Assembly (NCBI GenBank): GCA_017998555.1
Contig: JAGOCU010000043.1
Span: 5,958 to 11,568, forward strand
Length of the DNA stretch: 5,611 nt
Origin: Thermoflexales bacterium
GTDB taxonomy: Bacteria; Chloroflexota; Anaerolineae; J036; Brachytrichaceae
Direction of reading: 5' to 3'
Below the pieces are notes generated by a model that was not told the DNA's origin, ran no database searches, and saw only the letters and a list, made by a program, of their open reading frames with translations. Both the position numbers and the translations under genes were made by a program. Positions 1 through 5,537 of the stretch are shown here, in pieces. The number at the start of each line of letters is the position of its first letter. The stretch's first letter is position 1.

Positions 1-191
1 TCCTTGTAGGCGGCATCTTCCCACTGCCACGAAGCGAGGCGAAGCTTGACCGGGGCGGCGGGCTTAGGCGCCTCGACTTTGGCGGGCGCCGCCGGCGCGG
101 CCGTTGGCGCGGGCGCCGCGCCCGCGCAGGCGGCCAGGACGGCTGCGACCAGCGATAGCGATGCGAATCTGACCAAACGTTGCTGTTTCAT
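1..191 (-). CDS. Secreted lipoprotein, probable ABC solute-binding protein (N-terminal part, runs off the window)
   Basis: Only the first 63 codons are visible. The N-terminus MKQQRLVRFASLSLVAAVLA is a lipoprotein signal peptide: basic n-region, hydrophobic core, and a lipobox L19-A20-A21-C22, so Cys22 would be lipidated and anchor the protein outside the membrane. An Ala/Pro-rich linker (about residues 23-47) follows, then the first strand of the mature domain, VKLRLASWQWEDAAYK. That opening resembles the first strand of family-1 (MalE-like, often sugar-binding) solute-binding proteins; this is inference from a short stretch. The start codon overlaps the regulator's stop as ATGA. An SD sequence AGGAGGA (minus strand, 201-195) lies 3-4 nt upstream, inside the regulator's last codons. 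The gene is therefore cotranscribed and translationally coupled with the regulator. The lipoprotein call is firm; the ligand class is not. Confidence 0.8.
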   Translation of the reverse strand, partial: MKQQRLVRFASLSLVAAVLAACAGAAPAPTAAPAAPAKVEAPKPAAPVKLRLASWQWEDAAYK

Positions 192-877
192 GTATCCTCC
201 TGGGTGCGTATCTCCTCAAGCAGTGATTTTCGAGAGCGTTTCAAGTGCGCGCGGATGGCGCCCTTTAACGAATCCATGTCGCGGTCGGCCAGGGCGTTCA
301 CGATCGCCCGGTGTTCGTCGGCCTCGACGCCCGCGCGGGCTTTCCACGTCGACGAGCGGGCATGCAGCAGCGCAATGTGGATATGCGCGTGGAGCTGGCG
401 ATAGAGCGTTGTGAGCATCAGGTTGCCGCTCAGTTCCACCAGGCGCTGGTGGAGTTCGGTGTTGCGGTGATAGTGCGAGGCGACATCCGGCGCGTGCTGG
501 ATCGCGTCGACCCGGGCGGTCAGCTCGTTGAGCAGATCCGGTGTCACGTTGTCAATGAGCGTGTCGGCGGCGAGCAATTCAAAGGCTTCGCGGATGCTGA
601 GCGCTTCTTCGAGCGAGCGGCGCGAGACCTGGGTGACAAACGTGCCGTTGCGGGGCAGGATCTGGACCAGACCTTCGTTGGCCAGCAGGGACAGCGCGTT
701 CTTCACCGGGGTAGGGCTGACCTCGAGCTTGTCGGCCAGCCAATTGACATCGAGGCGATCTCCGGGGCGGAACGTGCCGTTCAGGATGCGGGCGGTGATG
801 GCCTCATAGACCTGATCGGTCAGCCGGCTGGCTTTGAGCGGCGAAATCTCGGCAGGGGCGACCTCAGTGACGGTCAT
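188..877 (-). CDS. GntR-family transcriptional regulator, FadR/FCD subfamily
   Basis: A 229-aa protein of normal length for an FCD-type GntR regulator. Residues 19-81 form the winged helix-turn-helix, with the family phrases GTFRPGDRLDVNWLADKLEVS and, in the wing, ILPRNGTFV. Residues from about 86 to 222 form the all-helical FCD effector domain. Its usual metal-site positions are N139 (D or N in the family), H143, H189 and H211, so a metal plus a small carboxylate-type ligand is plausible by family analogy. The recognition-helix segment reads SPTPVKNAL where the family usually has SRTPVREAL, so DNA specificity may be altered. ATG 877 is the only reasonable start: there is no ATG, GTG or TTG in frame between it and the upstream TGA at 913-911. 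It has no SD sequence. The gene is divergent from the ABC operon and overlaps the downstream lipoprotein start by 4 bp. It likely represses itself, and perhaps the ABC operon, through the palindrome next to its start. Confidence 0.93.
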   Translation of the reverse strand: MTVTEVAPAEISPLKASRLTDQVYEAITARILNGTFRPGDRLDVNWLADKLEVSPTPVKNALSLLANEGLVQILPRNGTFVTQVSRRSLEEALSIREAFELLAADTLIDNVTPDLLNELTARVDAIQHAPDVASHYHRNTELHQRLVELSGNLMLTTLYRQLHAHIHIALLHARSSTWKARAGVEADEHRAIVNALADRDMDSLKGAIRAHLKRSRKSLLEEIRTQEDT

Positions 878-901
878 TGGTATCTGATATATCAGACACC
901 A
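878..901. promoter_or_regulatory. Probable operator of the GntR-type regulator
   Basis: A 24-bp inverted repeat with one mismatched base pair. Its core TCTGATATATCAGA (883-896) is a perfect 14-bp palindrome, and the outer ends are TGGT and ACCA. Symmetry, length and AT-rich centre fit binding sites of dimeric GntR/FCD regulators, which usually lie next to their own gene. The repeat touches the regulator's start codon and covers its predicted -10 box, so a bound dimer would block RNA polymerase. Binding by this particular protein is inferred from position. Confidence 0.82.
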
Positions 902-914
902 GCTCGATTGTCAA
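886..914 (-). promoter_or_regulatory. Sigma-70-type promoter of the regulator gene, leaderless transcript
   Basis: Read on the minus strand, a consensus -35 TTGACA (914-909) is followed by a 17-bp spacer (908-892) and the -10 hexamer TATATC (891-886, four of six consensus bases). Normal spacing puts the transcription start near 879-877, at or within 2 nt of the ATG at 877. This agrees with the absence of any SD sequence upstream of that ATG. The -10 hexamer lies inside the operator palindrome. Confidence 0.7.
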
Positions 915-1151
915 GCCCAAACAGGGCTTGGACGGTGACCTAAATCGGTTAACCCCTGGAACCCTCCCGTTCTGCCGTTCTCCCGCCAATTCGAGGCCCG
1001 AAACTGGGAGGCGGCGTATTTGCCTTCGAACCGCTGACTTCGCAACAATCATGGGTGGCACGCAACGCGCTACGCGAATCGTGTTCACGGATAGAATCGA
1101 CAGCGTTGCAGGGCTGGGCGCCTTTCGTTTCTCGGCCTTGCGGAGTCATCC
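902..1151. other. Divergent intergenic region without a gene
   Basis: No reading frame here looks like a real protein. Visible elements are a perfect 7-bp inverted repeat CAAGCCC/GGGCTTG with a 5-nt loop (912-930), which overlaps the regulator's -35 box, the 8-bp palindrome GGTTAACC (947-954), and an SD-like GGAG (1142-1145) for the first ATPase. Possible plus-strand -10 hexamers are AACAAT (1044-1049, with a weak TTGCCT -35 at 1020-1025) and TAGAAT (1092-1097, no good -35). None is strong, so the ABC operon promoter remains unplaced. Confidence 0.5.
912..930. repeat. Short perfect inverted repeat in the divergent promoter region
   Basis: CAAGCCC (912-918) and GGGCTTG (924-930) are exact reverse complements separated by AAACA. 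The left arm overlaps the -35 box of the regulator promoter. It may be a second protein-binding site; no run of T follows on either strand, so it is not an intrinsic terminator. Confidence 0.4.
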
Positions 1152-2204
1152 ATGCCCCAGACCCCCACGCTGTCGGTCAGGAACCTCGGAATTGAATACA
1201 AAGCCAAACGCGGCTTTGTGAAGGCGGCCCGGGATGTCAATTTCGATATCATGCCCGGCGAAGCGCTTGCCCTCATCGGTGAGAGCGGCTCCGGCAAGAC
1301 CACCATCGGCACCGGCCTGATCCGCCTCCTGCCCTCGAACGCCCGGATCACTTCCGGCCAGATCCTCTATCGGCGGCATACCCTCGTGAATGGCCAGCCC
1401 GGCGCGGTCGAGCGCGAGATCGACGTGCGCAAGCTCAACCAGGACGGTCTGCGCAAGTTCCGCTGGAAGGAATGCGCGATGGTCTTCCAGGGCTCGATGA
1501 ACGCCTTCAACCCGGTTCTGCGCGTCGCCGATCAATTTGCCGACACGGCCAAGGCCCATGACGGCCCGCAAGGGCGCGAGCTCGACGAGCGCGGCAAGCA
1601 CCTGCTCAGCCTGGTCCGCCTCGACCCGAACCGAGTGTGGAAGGCTTATCCCCATGAGCTCTCGGGCGGGATGCGCCAGCGCGTGCTGATCGCCCTGTCG
1701 CTGCTGCTCGAGCCGCAATTGTTGATCCTGGACGAGCCCACCACCGCCCTGGATGTCCTCACCCAGCGCAGCGTCATCGACGTGCTGCGCGAACTGAGGG
1801 CCGCGCTCAAGTTCTCAATGATCTTCATCTCGCATGATCTGGCGCTGGCCTCCGAGCTGGTCGATCGGATGGCCACCTACTACGCCGGGGCCATCGTCGA
1901 GATCGGCGACACGCGCAGCATGTTCAACCAGTCCCGCCATCCGTACACCGGCGGTCTGCTCCGCTCGCTGCCGACGCTGGAGTCCGAGCGCGATTCGCTC
2001 GCTTCGATCCCCGGCTCGCCGCCCGATCTGATCGATCTGCCCAACGGGTGCAAGTTTCATGCGCGCTGCGCGCATGCCCGGGCCAAATGTTCCCAGACCG
2101 AGCCGTCCGCCGAGGATCTCGGCAACCGGCACGAGGTCAAGTGCCACTACTGGCCCGAGATTGCCAGCGCCCGCGCCGAGAGCGCGGCCGCCTCACGCTC
2201 ATGA
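1152..2204 (+). CDS. Oligopeptide/dipeptide-type ABC transporter, ATP-binding protein 1 (DppD/OppD-like)
   Basis: A 350-aa cytoplasmic ATPase that would power import together with the second ATPase. The nucleotide-binding motifs are intact and in order: Walker A GESGSGKT (43-50), Q-loop Gln113, signature LSGGMRQ (170-176), Walker B ending in D194 with catalytic E195 in DEPTTALD, and the switch His228 in SHDLAL. The C-terminal extension is the oligopeptide-transporter type (oligo_HPY, Pfam PF08352): HPYTGGLL, then a cysteine set C300-x5-C306-x6-C313 and C331. This extension separates Opp/Dpp/Nik-type ATPases from other ABC classes. The start ATG has GGAG (1142-1145) 6 nt upstream. It is the first gene of the plus-strand operon, and its stop overlaps the next start as ATGA. 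The ABC class is certain; the substrate (peptide, oligosaccharide, nickel or other) is unknown. Confidence 0.94.
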   Translation: MPQTPTLSVRNLGIEYKAKRGFVKAARDVNFDIMPGEALALIGESGSGKTTIGTGLIRLLPSNARITSGQILYRRHTLVNGQPGAVEREIDVRKLNQDGLRKFRWKECAMVFQGSMNAFNPVLRVADQFADTAKAHDGPQGRELDERGKHLLSLVRLDPNRVWKAYPHELSGGMRQRVLIALSLLLEPQLLILDEPTTALDVLTQRSVIDVLRELRAALKFSMIFISHDLALASELVDRMATYYAGAIVEIGDTRSMFNQSRHPYTGGLLRSLPTLESERDSLASIPGSPPDLIDLPNGCKFHARCAHARAKCSQTEPSAEDLGNRHEVKCHYWPEIASARAESAAASRS

Positions 2205-3199
2205 CAACGCCCATCATTTCGCTCAAGAACCTGACCAAGGAGTTCAACGTCAAGCGCCAGGTTGTCCGGGCTGTCGATGACGTCAGCCTGGACATCGCGC
2301 AGGGCGAGGTCGTGTGCCTGGTTGGCGAGAGCGGCTGCGGCAAGACCACCACCGGCAAGATGGTGGCCGGGCTGCTCGCGCCCAGCGCGGGCGCGATCTT
2401 GTTCAAAGGCGTCGACCTCCGCGAACTGAAAGGCAGCGCATGGAAGCAATTTCGGTTGGGCGTGCAGTTGATCCATCAGGATCCCTACGCCTCGCTGAAC
2501 TCGTCGCAGACGATCTATCAGATCCTGTCGGCGCCCTTGCTGCGGCATGGGCTGGTCCGAGGCGAGGCGGCCGCCCGCGCCCGGGCAATCGAGCTGCTGG
2601 AGTTGGTCAACCTCACGCCCGCCGCCGACCTGATCGTCAAATACCCGCATCAACTGAGCGGCGGCCAGCGCCAGCGCGTCTCGATCGCCCGCGCGCTGAC
2701 GGTCAACCCGTCTTTTCTGGTCGCGGATGAGGCCGTGGCCTCGGTGGACATGTCGATCCGCATCTCGCTGCTCAATACGTTGACGGCCCTCAAGCAGAAG
2801 ATGGGCCTGGGGGTGCTGTTCATCACCCACGACCTTGCCCTGGCCAAGTTCTTCGCCTGGGAGGGCCGGATCGGGGTGATGTATCTGGGCCGGATGGTCG
2901 AGTTGGCCCCGGCCCGTAGTCTGATCGATCACCCCCAGCATCCGTACACCAAGGCGCTCCTGTCGGCGATTCCCGAGCCGGACATGGAGGGCGTCAAGCG
3001 CCGCGAGCGGATCCAATTGCGGAGCGAGGACATCCCAAGCCTGCTCAAGTTGCCGCCGGGCTGCGCCTTCCACCCCCGCTGCCCGGCCTTCGAGGGCGAA
3101 CGCTGCGCGGGCCAGGTGCCTGTGCTGACCCACTTCGAAGATGGCACGGCCGTGGCCTGCCATCCGGTTAGCGAGCAGAAGCGCGTTGCGGAGCGATAG
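2201..3199 (+). CDS. Oligopeptide/dipeptide-type ABC transporter, ATP-binding protein 2 (DppF/OppF-like)
   Basis: A 332-aa partner ATPase starting MTTPIISLKNLTKEF. The frame is open further upstream, but ATG 2201 is preferred: it overlaps the previous stop (ATGA) and places the first beta strand at the usual distance from Walker A. No SD sequence is visible, so translation is probably coupled to the upstream gene. Motifs: Walker A GESGCGKT (42-49), Q-loop Gln93, signature LSGGQRQRV (152-160), Walker B D176-E177, switch His210 in THDLAL. The Walker B/D-loop segment reads DEAVASVD instead of the usual DEPVSALD-type sequence, but the catalytic Glu remains. The C-terminal oligo_HPY region has HPYTKALL and cysteines C288, C294, C302 and C320, matching the arrangement in the first ATPase with one extra residue between the second and third. 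It forms the nucleotide-binding heterodimer with the preceding protein. Confidence 0.94.
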   Translation: MTTPIISLKNLTKEFNVKRQVVRAVDDVSLDIAQGEVVCLVGESGCGKTTTGKMVAGLLAPSAGAILFKGVDLRELKGSAWKQFRLGVQLIHQDPYASLNSSQTIYQILSAPLLRHGLVRGEAAARARAIELLELVNLTPAADLIVKYPHQLSGGQRQRVSIARALTVNPSFLVADEAVASVDMSIRISLLNTLTALKQKMGLGVLFITHDLALAKFFAWEGRIGVMYLGRMVELAPARSLIDHPQHPYTKALLSAIPEPDMEGVKRRERIQLRSEDIPSLLKLPPGCAFHPRCPAFEGERCAGQVPVLTHFEDGTAVACHPVSEQKRVAER

Positions 3200-3220
3200 C
3201 GCGAAGGAGACAAGCGAAGT

Positions 3221-4300
3221 ATGAGCGCAATCCCATCCACCTCCGGAGGACCTGTGGCGACCGTTCCGCCCCGCCCGTTCAGCCAGACCACCCTGGCCTT
3301 CATCCTGCGCCGGTTCGCCAAGGCCGTCATCACGATCTGGCTGGCGGTGTCGCTGACCTTCTTTTTGATCCGGCTGATGCCCGGCAATCCGATCGACATC
3401 TTCATGGAAGACCTGGTCCGGGCTGGCGCCTCGGCCGAGGACGCCCGCAACCAGGCGACCATGATGATGAACCTGCCCCTCGACCAGCCAGTGACCACCC
3501 AGTATGTCAACTTTATCGGCAACCTGCTCAAGGGCGACCTGGGCACGTCCTATAAGGCGCGGGGTGTGCCGGTCAGCGAGATCATCGCCCAGCGCCTGCC
3601 CTGGACGATCTTCAGCGTGGGCACATCGCTGTTCGTCAGCTTCACCCTGGGCATCATCCTCGGCACCCTGGCCGCCTTCCGGCGCAACACCCTGATCGAC
3701 TATCTGATCAGCAATTTCGCAGCGGTGATGGAGGCGCTCCCCCAGTTCACCCTCGCGCTCCTTTTCGTGTTGATGCTGGGCGCGGTGTGGAAGGTCATCC
3801 CGATTTCGCAGATGCGCGGCGCGCTGTCTCCGGGCATTGAGATCGGCTTCACCGCCGAGTTCTTCGGCGACGTGCTTAGCCATCTGCGAGTGCCCCTGGC
3901 GGTGTATGTGCTCACCTCGGTGGGCGGCTGGATCCTGGCCATGCGGGCCAACACCATCAACGCCCTGGGCGAGGACTACGTCACGGTGGCCAAGGCGCGC
4001 GGACTCAAGGATTCGCGAATCATGATGGCTTATGTTGGGCGAAACGCTTCCCTGCCTTTGTTCACCCGCCTGGCGATCGTGATCGGTTTCTCGATGGGCG
4101 GCTCGCTCATCATCGAGTCGATCTTCAAATATCGCGGGTTGGGCTGGGAGGCGGTGCTCGCGCTGGGCGCCCGCGACTATCCGGTTATGCAAGGCATCTT
4201 CCTGGTGACAACGGCGGCGGTCGTCGTCTCGGGCGTGATCGCCGACTTTCTGTATGGCTACCTGGACCCGCGCGTCCGGATCGCGACTACCAATGGCTGA
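3221..4300 (+). CDS. ABC transporter permease 1 (DppB/OppB-like)
   Basis: A 359-aa inner-membrane protein with six probable helices near residues 32-52, 129-153, 166-190, 225-243, 282-302 and 324-345. It carries DppB-family marks: the phrase FFLIRLMPGNP after helix 1, a large external loop, LLKGDLGTSY before helix 2, and the cytoplasmic EAA-type coupling loop EDYVTVAKARGLKDSRIM (251-268) that contacts the ATPases. The first 20 residues are a Pro/Ser/Thr-rich cytoplasmic tail. An AAGGAG ribosome site (3204-3209) lies 11 nt before the ATG, slightly long spacing. The gene is 21 nt downstream of ATPase 2. It would pair with permease 2 to form the translocation channel. Its last bases overlap an ATG at 4293 that may be the ancestral start of permease 2. 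Confidence 0.94.
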   Translation: MSAIPSTSGGPVATVPPRPFSQTTLAFILRRFAKAVITIWLAVSLTFFLIRLMPGNPIDIFMEDLVRAGASAEDARNQATMMMNLPLDQPVTTQYVNFIGNLLKGDLGTSYKARGVPVSEIIAQRLPWTIFSVGTSLFVSFTLGIILGTLAAFRRNTLIDYLISNFAAVMEALPQFTLALLFVLMLGAVWKVIPISQMRGALSPGIEIGFTAEFFGDVLSHLRVPLAVYVLTSVGGWILAMRANTINALGEDYVTVAKARGLKDSRIMMAYVGRNASLPLFTRLAIVIGFSMGGSLIIESIFKYRGLGWEAVLALGARDYPVMQGIFLVTTAAVVVSGVIADFLYGYLDPRVRIATTNG

Positions 4301-4379
4301 AGCCACACGCAATACCGTGTCCGGAGGAGATATCCCCCGGCGAAGCCGGGGGATATCTCCTCCGGACAAGAGGGTCTAG
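4293..4379 (+). pseudogene. Remnant of the original permease 2 N-terminus, ended by an in-frame TAG
   Basis: ATG 4293 overlaps the permease 1 stop by 8 bp (ATGGCTGA), a common junction between paired permease genes. It opens a 28-codon frame beginning MAEATRNTVS that passes straight through the palindrome and ends at TAG 4377-4379. This frame is the same as that of permease 2, whose present ATG at 4395 lies only five codons further on (AGKTN). OppC/DppC proteins usually have a polar cytoplasmic tail before the ETLRMFGRNK-type segment, so this stretch looks like the lost tail. Deleting the 51-bp palindrome leaves the frame unchanged and would read MAEATRNTERV, stop, AGKTN. A single base change would restore a sense codon such as TGG or CAG. 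The interpretation is inference; the frame relation is seen directly. Confidence 0.5.
4318..4368. repeat. Perfect 51-bp palindromic element between the permease genes
   Basis: The left arm 4318-4341 and right arm 4345-4368 are exact 24-bp reverse complements around a 3-nt loop GAA. Each arm is itself close to palindromic around GATATC (for example GGAGATATCCCC), so alternative folds are possible. No T-run follows on either strand, so it does not look like an intrinsic terminator. In RNA it would form a very stable hairpin between the two permease messages, which could protect the upstream mRNA or lower downstream translation. Its length is a multiple of three and both arms are open in the permease frame, reminiscent of REP-like or Rickettsia-type palindromic elements that insert in coding regions. 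No second copy exists in this window. Confidence 0.88.
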
Positions 4380-4394
4380 GCGGGGAAGACAAAC

Positions 4395-5237
4395 ATGGAA
4401 ACACTACGCATGTTCGGCCGGAACAAACTCGGCATCGTCGGCCTGGTGATGGTGATCCTGATCGTGTTCGGCTCGCTCTTCGGGCCCTCGATCCGCCCGG
4501 TCGCGGAAGAAGCCAGCATGGACCGCGTGTCCGAGGGGCCATCCGCGGATTTTCCGTTGGGCACGAACTTTCAGGGCCTGGATAACTTCTCGCTGCTGCT
4601 GGCGGGCGGGAAGGACATCATCCTGATCGCCGTCATCACCGGCGTGCTCGAGACCCTGGTCGCGGTGGCCATCGGCTCGGCGGCCGCCTACTTTGGCGGG
4701 CGCATCGACAGCCTGCTGGTGAGCTTCATCGAGTTGTGGCTGACGATTCCCCGCTTCCCGCTCCTGGCCATCCTGGCCACAACGCTGAAACTACAGGAGC
4801 CCTGGATGCTGGCCATCATCATCGCCATACTGGGCTGGCCTTCGCTGGCCCGCCAGGTGCGGACCGTTGTGCTGTCGCTGAAGAAGCGCGACTACATCGA
4901 GGCGGCTTCGATGCTTGATCTGGGGGCGGGGCATATCATCTTCCGCGAGATGCTGCCCAATATGATGTCATTCGTGGCGATCGCCCTTGTCAGCACCGTC
5001 ATCTTCGCCATCTACTACCAGACCAGCCTGGTCTTTCTGGGCTTCATTCCCTTCAGCAGCGCCAACTGGGGGGTGATGCTGAGCCTGGCCGAGGCCAAGG
5101 GCGCGATCTATAACGCCCAGGCCGCCTGGGGCGTCATCACCCCCATCGCCGCCATCGTCGCCCTGCAGATCGGGCTGGTGTGGATCATGCGCGCGCTCGA
5201 GGAAGTCTTCAATCCCCGCCTGCGCCAGGGCGTCTAG
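4395..5237 (+). CDS. ABC transporter permease 2 (DppC/OppC-like)
   Basis: A 280-aa inner-membrane protein with probable helices near residues 11-30, 75-98, 108-130, 138-158, 191-215 and 246-266. Family marks are ETLRMFGRNKLGIVGL at the start, FPLGTNFQGLDNFS (53-66; the family norm is LGTD.QGRD), LTIPRFPLL, and the EAA-type loop DYIEAASMLDLGAGHIIFREMLPN (166-189) for ATPase contact. The C-terminus FNPRLRQGV is typical of the family. The first helix begins only about 10 residues in, so the usual polar N-terminal tail is almost absent. An in-frame TAG at 4377 bars a longer protein under the standard code. The ribosome site is only moderate (AGGCGGGG, 4378-4385). It forms the channel with permease 1. 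The 94-nt gap from permease 1 is filled mostly by the palindrome and is unusual for this otherwise tight operon. Confidence 0.92.
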   Translation: METLRMFGRNKLGIVGLVMVILIVFGSLFGPSIRPVAEEASMDRVSEGPSADFPLGTNFQGLDNFSLLLAGGKDIILIAVITGVLETLVAVAIGSAAAYFGGRIDSLLVSFIELWLTIPRFPLLAILATTLKLQEPWMLAIIIAILGWPSLARQVRTVVLSLKKRDYIEAASMLDLGAGHIIFREMLPNMMSFVAIALVSTVIFAIYYQTSLVFLGFIPFSSANWGVMLSLAEAKGAIYNAQAAWGVITPIAAIVALQIGLVWIMRALEEVFNPRLRQGV

Positions 5238-5242
5238 CTGGC

Positions 5243-5428
5243 ATGATCAGCCCCGAGATCGGCCGGGTGTGGTTCCAGGTTGCGGTGTTCATCATCGTCG
5301 CTTCAGGCGCCCTGGCGCTCGTCACCCAGGCGGGCACAGCCGAGCATGTGATCAGCATCGCTTCGCTGTTCGTAGGTATACTGTTTATGGTCGTGCTGGT
5401 GATTCTGATTCGCCGTTCCCAGCGCTAA
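5243..5428 (+). CDS. Small two-helix membrane protein of unknown function
   Basis: A 61-aa protein beginning MISPEIGRVWFQ. The frame is open back to an ATG at 5180 inside permease 2, but ATG 5243 is the natural start: it lies 5 nt after the permease stop and leads straight into a compact membrane protein. Two hydrophobic segments, about residues 11-28 and 38-56, are joined by a short polar turn (TQAGTAEH), and the protein ends in the basic tail RRSQR. A helical hairpin with both ends in the cytoplasm is predicted by the positive-inside rule. No clear SD sequence precedes it, so translation is likely coupled to permease 2. Its position between permease and binding-protein genes suggests an accessory role in the transporter, but no function is known to me. 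Confidence 0.72.
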   Translation: MISPEIGRVWFQVAVFIIVASGALALVTQAGTAEHVISIASLFVGILFMVVLVILIRRSQR

Positions 5429-5537
5429 GTGACGCGGACGAACCCAACCGCAGGCGATATGGGTTGTCAAGCGTTCCAAAGTCGCGGGCCGACATTTTGC
5501 CGACCCGCCCCACCCAACACTCCAAGAGGAGGAGCAT
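5429..5537 (+). promoter_or_regulatory. Leader upstream of the second lipoprotein gene, with possible hairpins and a strong SD
   Basis: The 109-nt gap is the longest inside this operon. It holds an inverted repeat AACCCA/TGGGTT (5441-5446 with 5460-5465, 13-nt loop) and an imperfect GC-rich hairpin (5484-5508, ends GCGGG and CCCGC, two mismatches, loop ATTTT). A purine-rich ribosome site AGAGGAGGAG (5525-5534) lies 3 nt before the ATG. Stem-loops before a binding-protein gene often protect or process the message so that this gene is made in excess; that role is inferred here. No T-run and no clear -35/-10 pair were found. Confidence 0.45.

Noticed and set aside
1026..1038. tRNA-like fragment: on the minus strand the sequence reads GTCAGCGGTTCGA, like a tRNA variable loop plus T-arm.
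   Set aside because: The second half of the T-stem does not pair, no acceptor stem is found, and no good D or anticodon arm follows. It may be chance or a very decayed remnant.
877..1221. Plus-strand open frame across the divergent intergenic region.
   Set aside because: It overlaps the operator and the start of the first ATPase, has no ribosome site, and its product has no protein-like pattern.
2048..2200. Upstream in-frame start for the second ATPase.
   Set aside because: It would overlap over 150 bp of the first ATPase's cysteine-containing C-terminus. ATG 2201 gives the ATGA coupling and a normal N-terminus.
4318..4368. Intrinsic transcription terminator between the permease genes.
   Set aside because: The stem is very strong, but neither strand has a T-run after it (plus strand continues AGAGGGTC), and termination here would cut off permease 2 and the binding protein.
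2147..4369. Very long (740-codon) open frame on the minus strand opposite the transporter genes.
   Set aside because: It runs antisense to the second ATPase and permease 1, both of which have complete family motifs. Its product is rich in Arg, His, Gln, Asp and Gly with no recognisable domain, the usual look of an antisense frame in GC-rich DNA.
4377..4379. Programmed recoding or amber suppression at the TAG.
   Set aside because: A nearby ATG at 4395 gives a full-length family-like permease, and nothing in the window hints at a recoding element or altered genetic code. Mutation with re-initiation is simpler.
5180..5242. Upstream start for the small membrane protein inside permease 2.
   Set aside because: The added 21 residues are an out-of-frame reading of the conserved permease C-terminus; ATG 5243 right after the permease stop is more natural.
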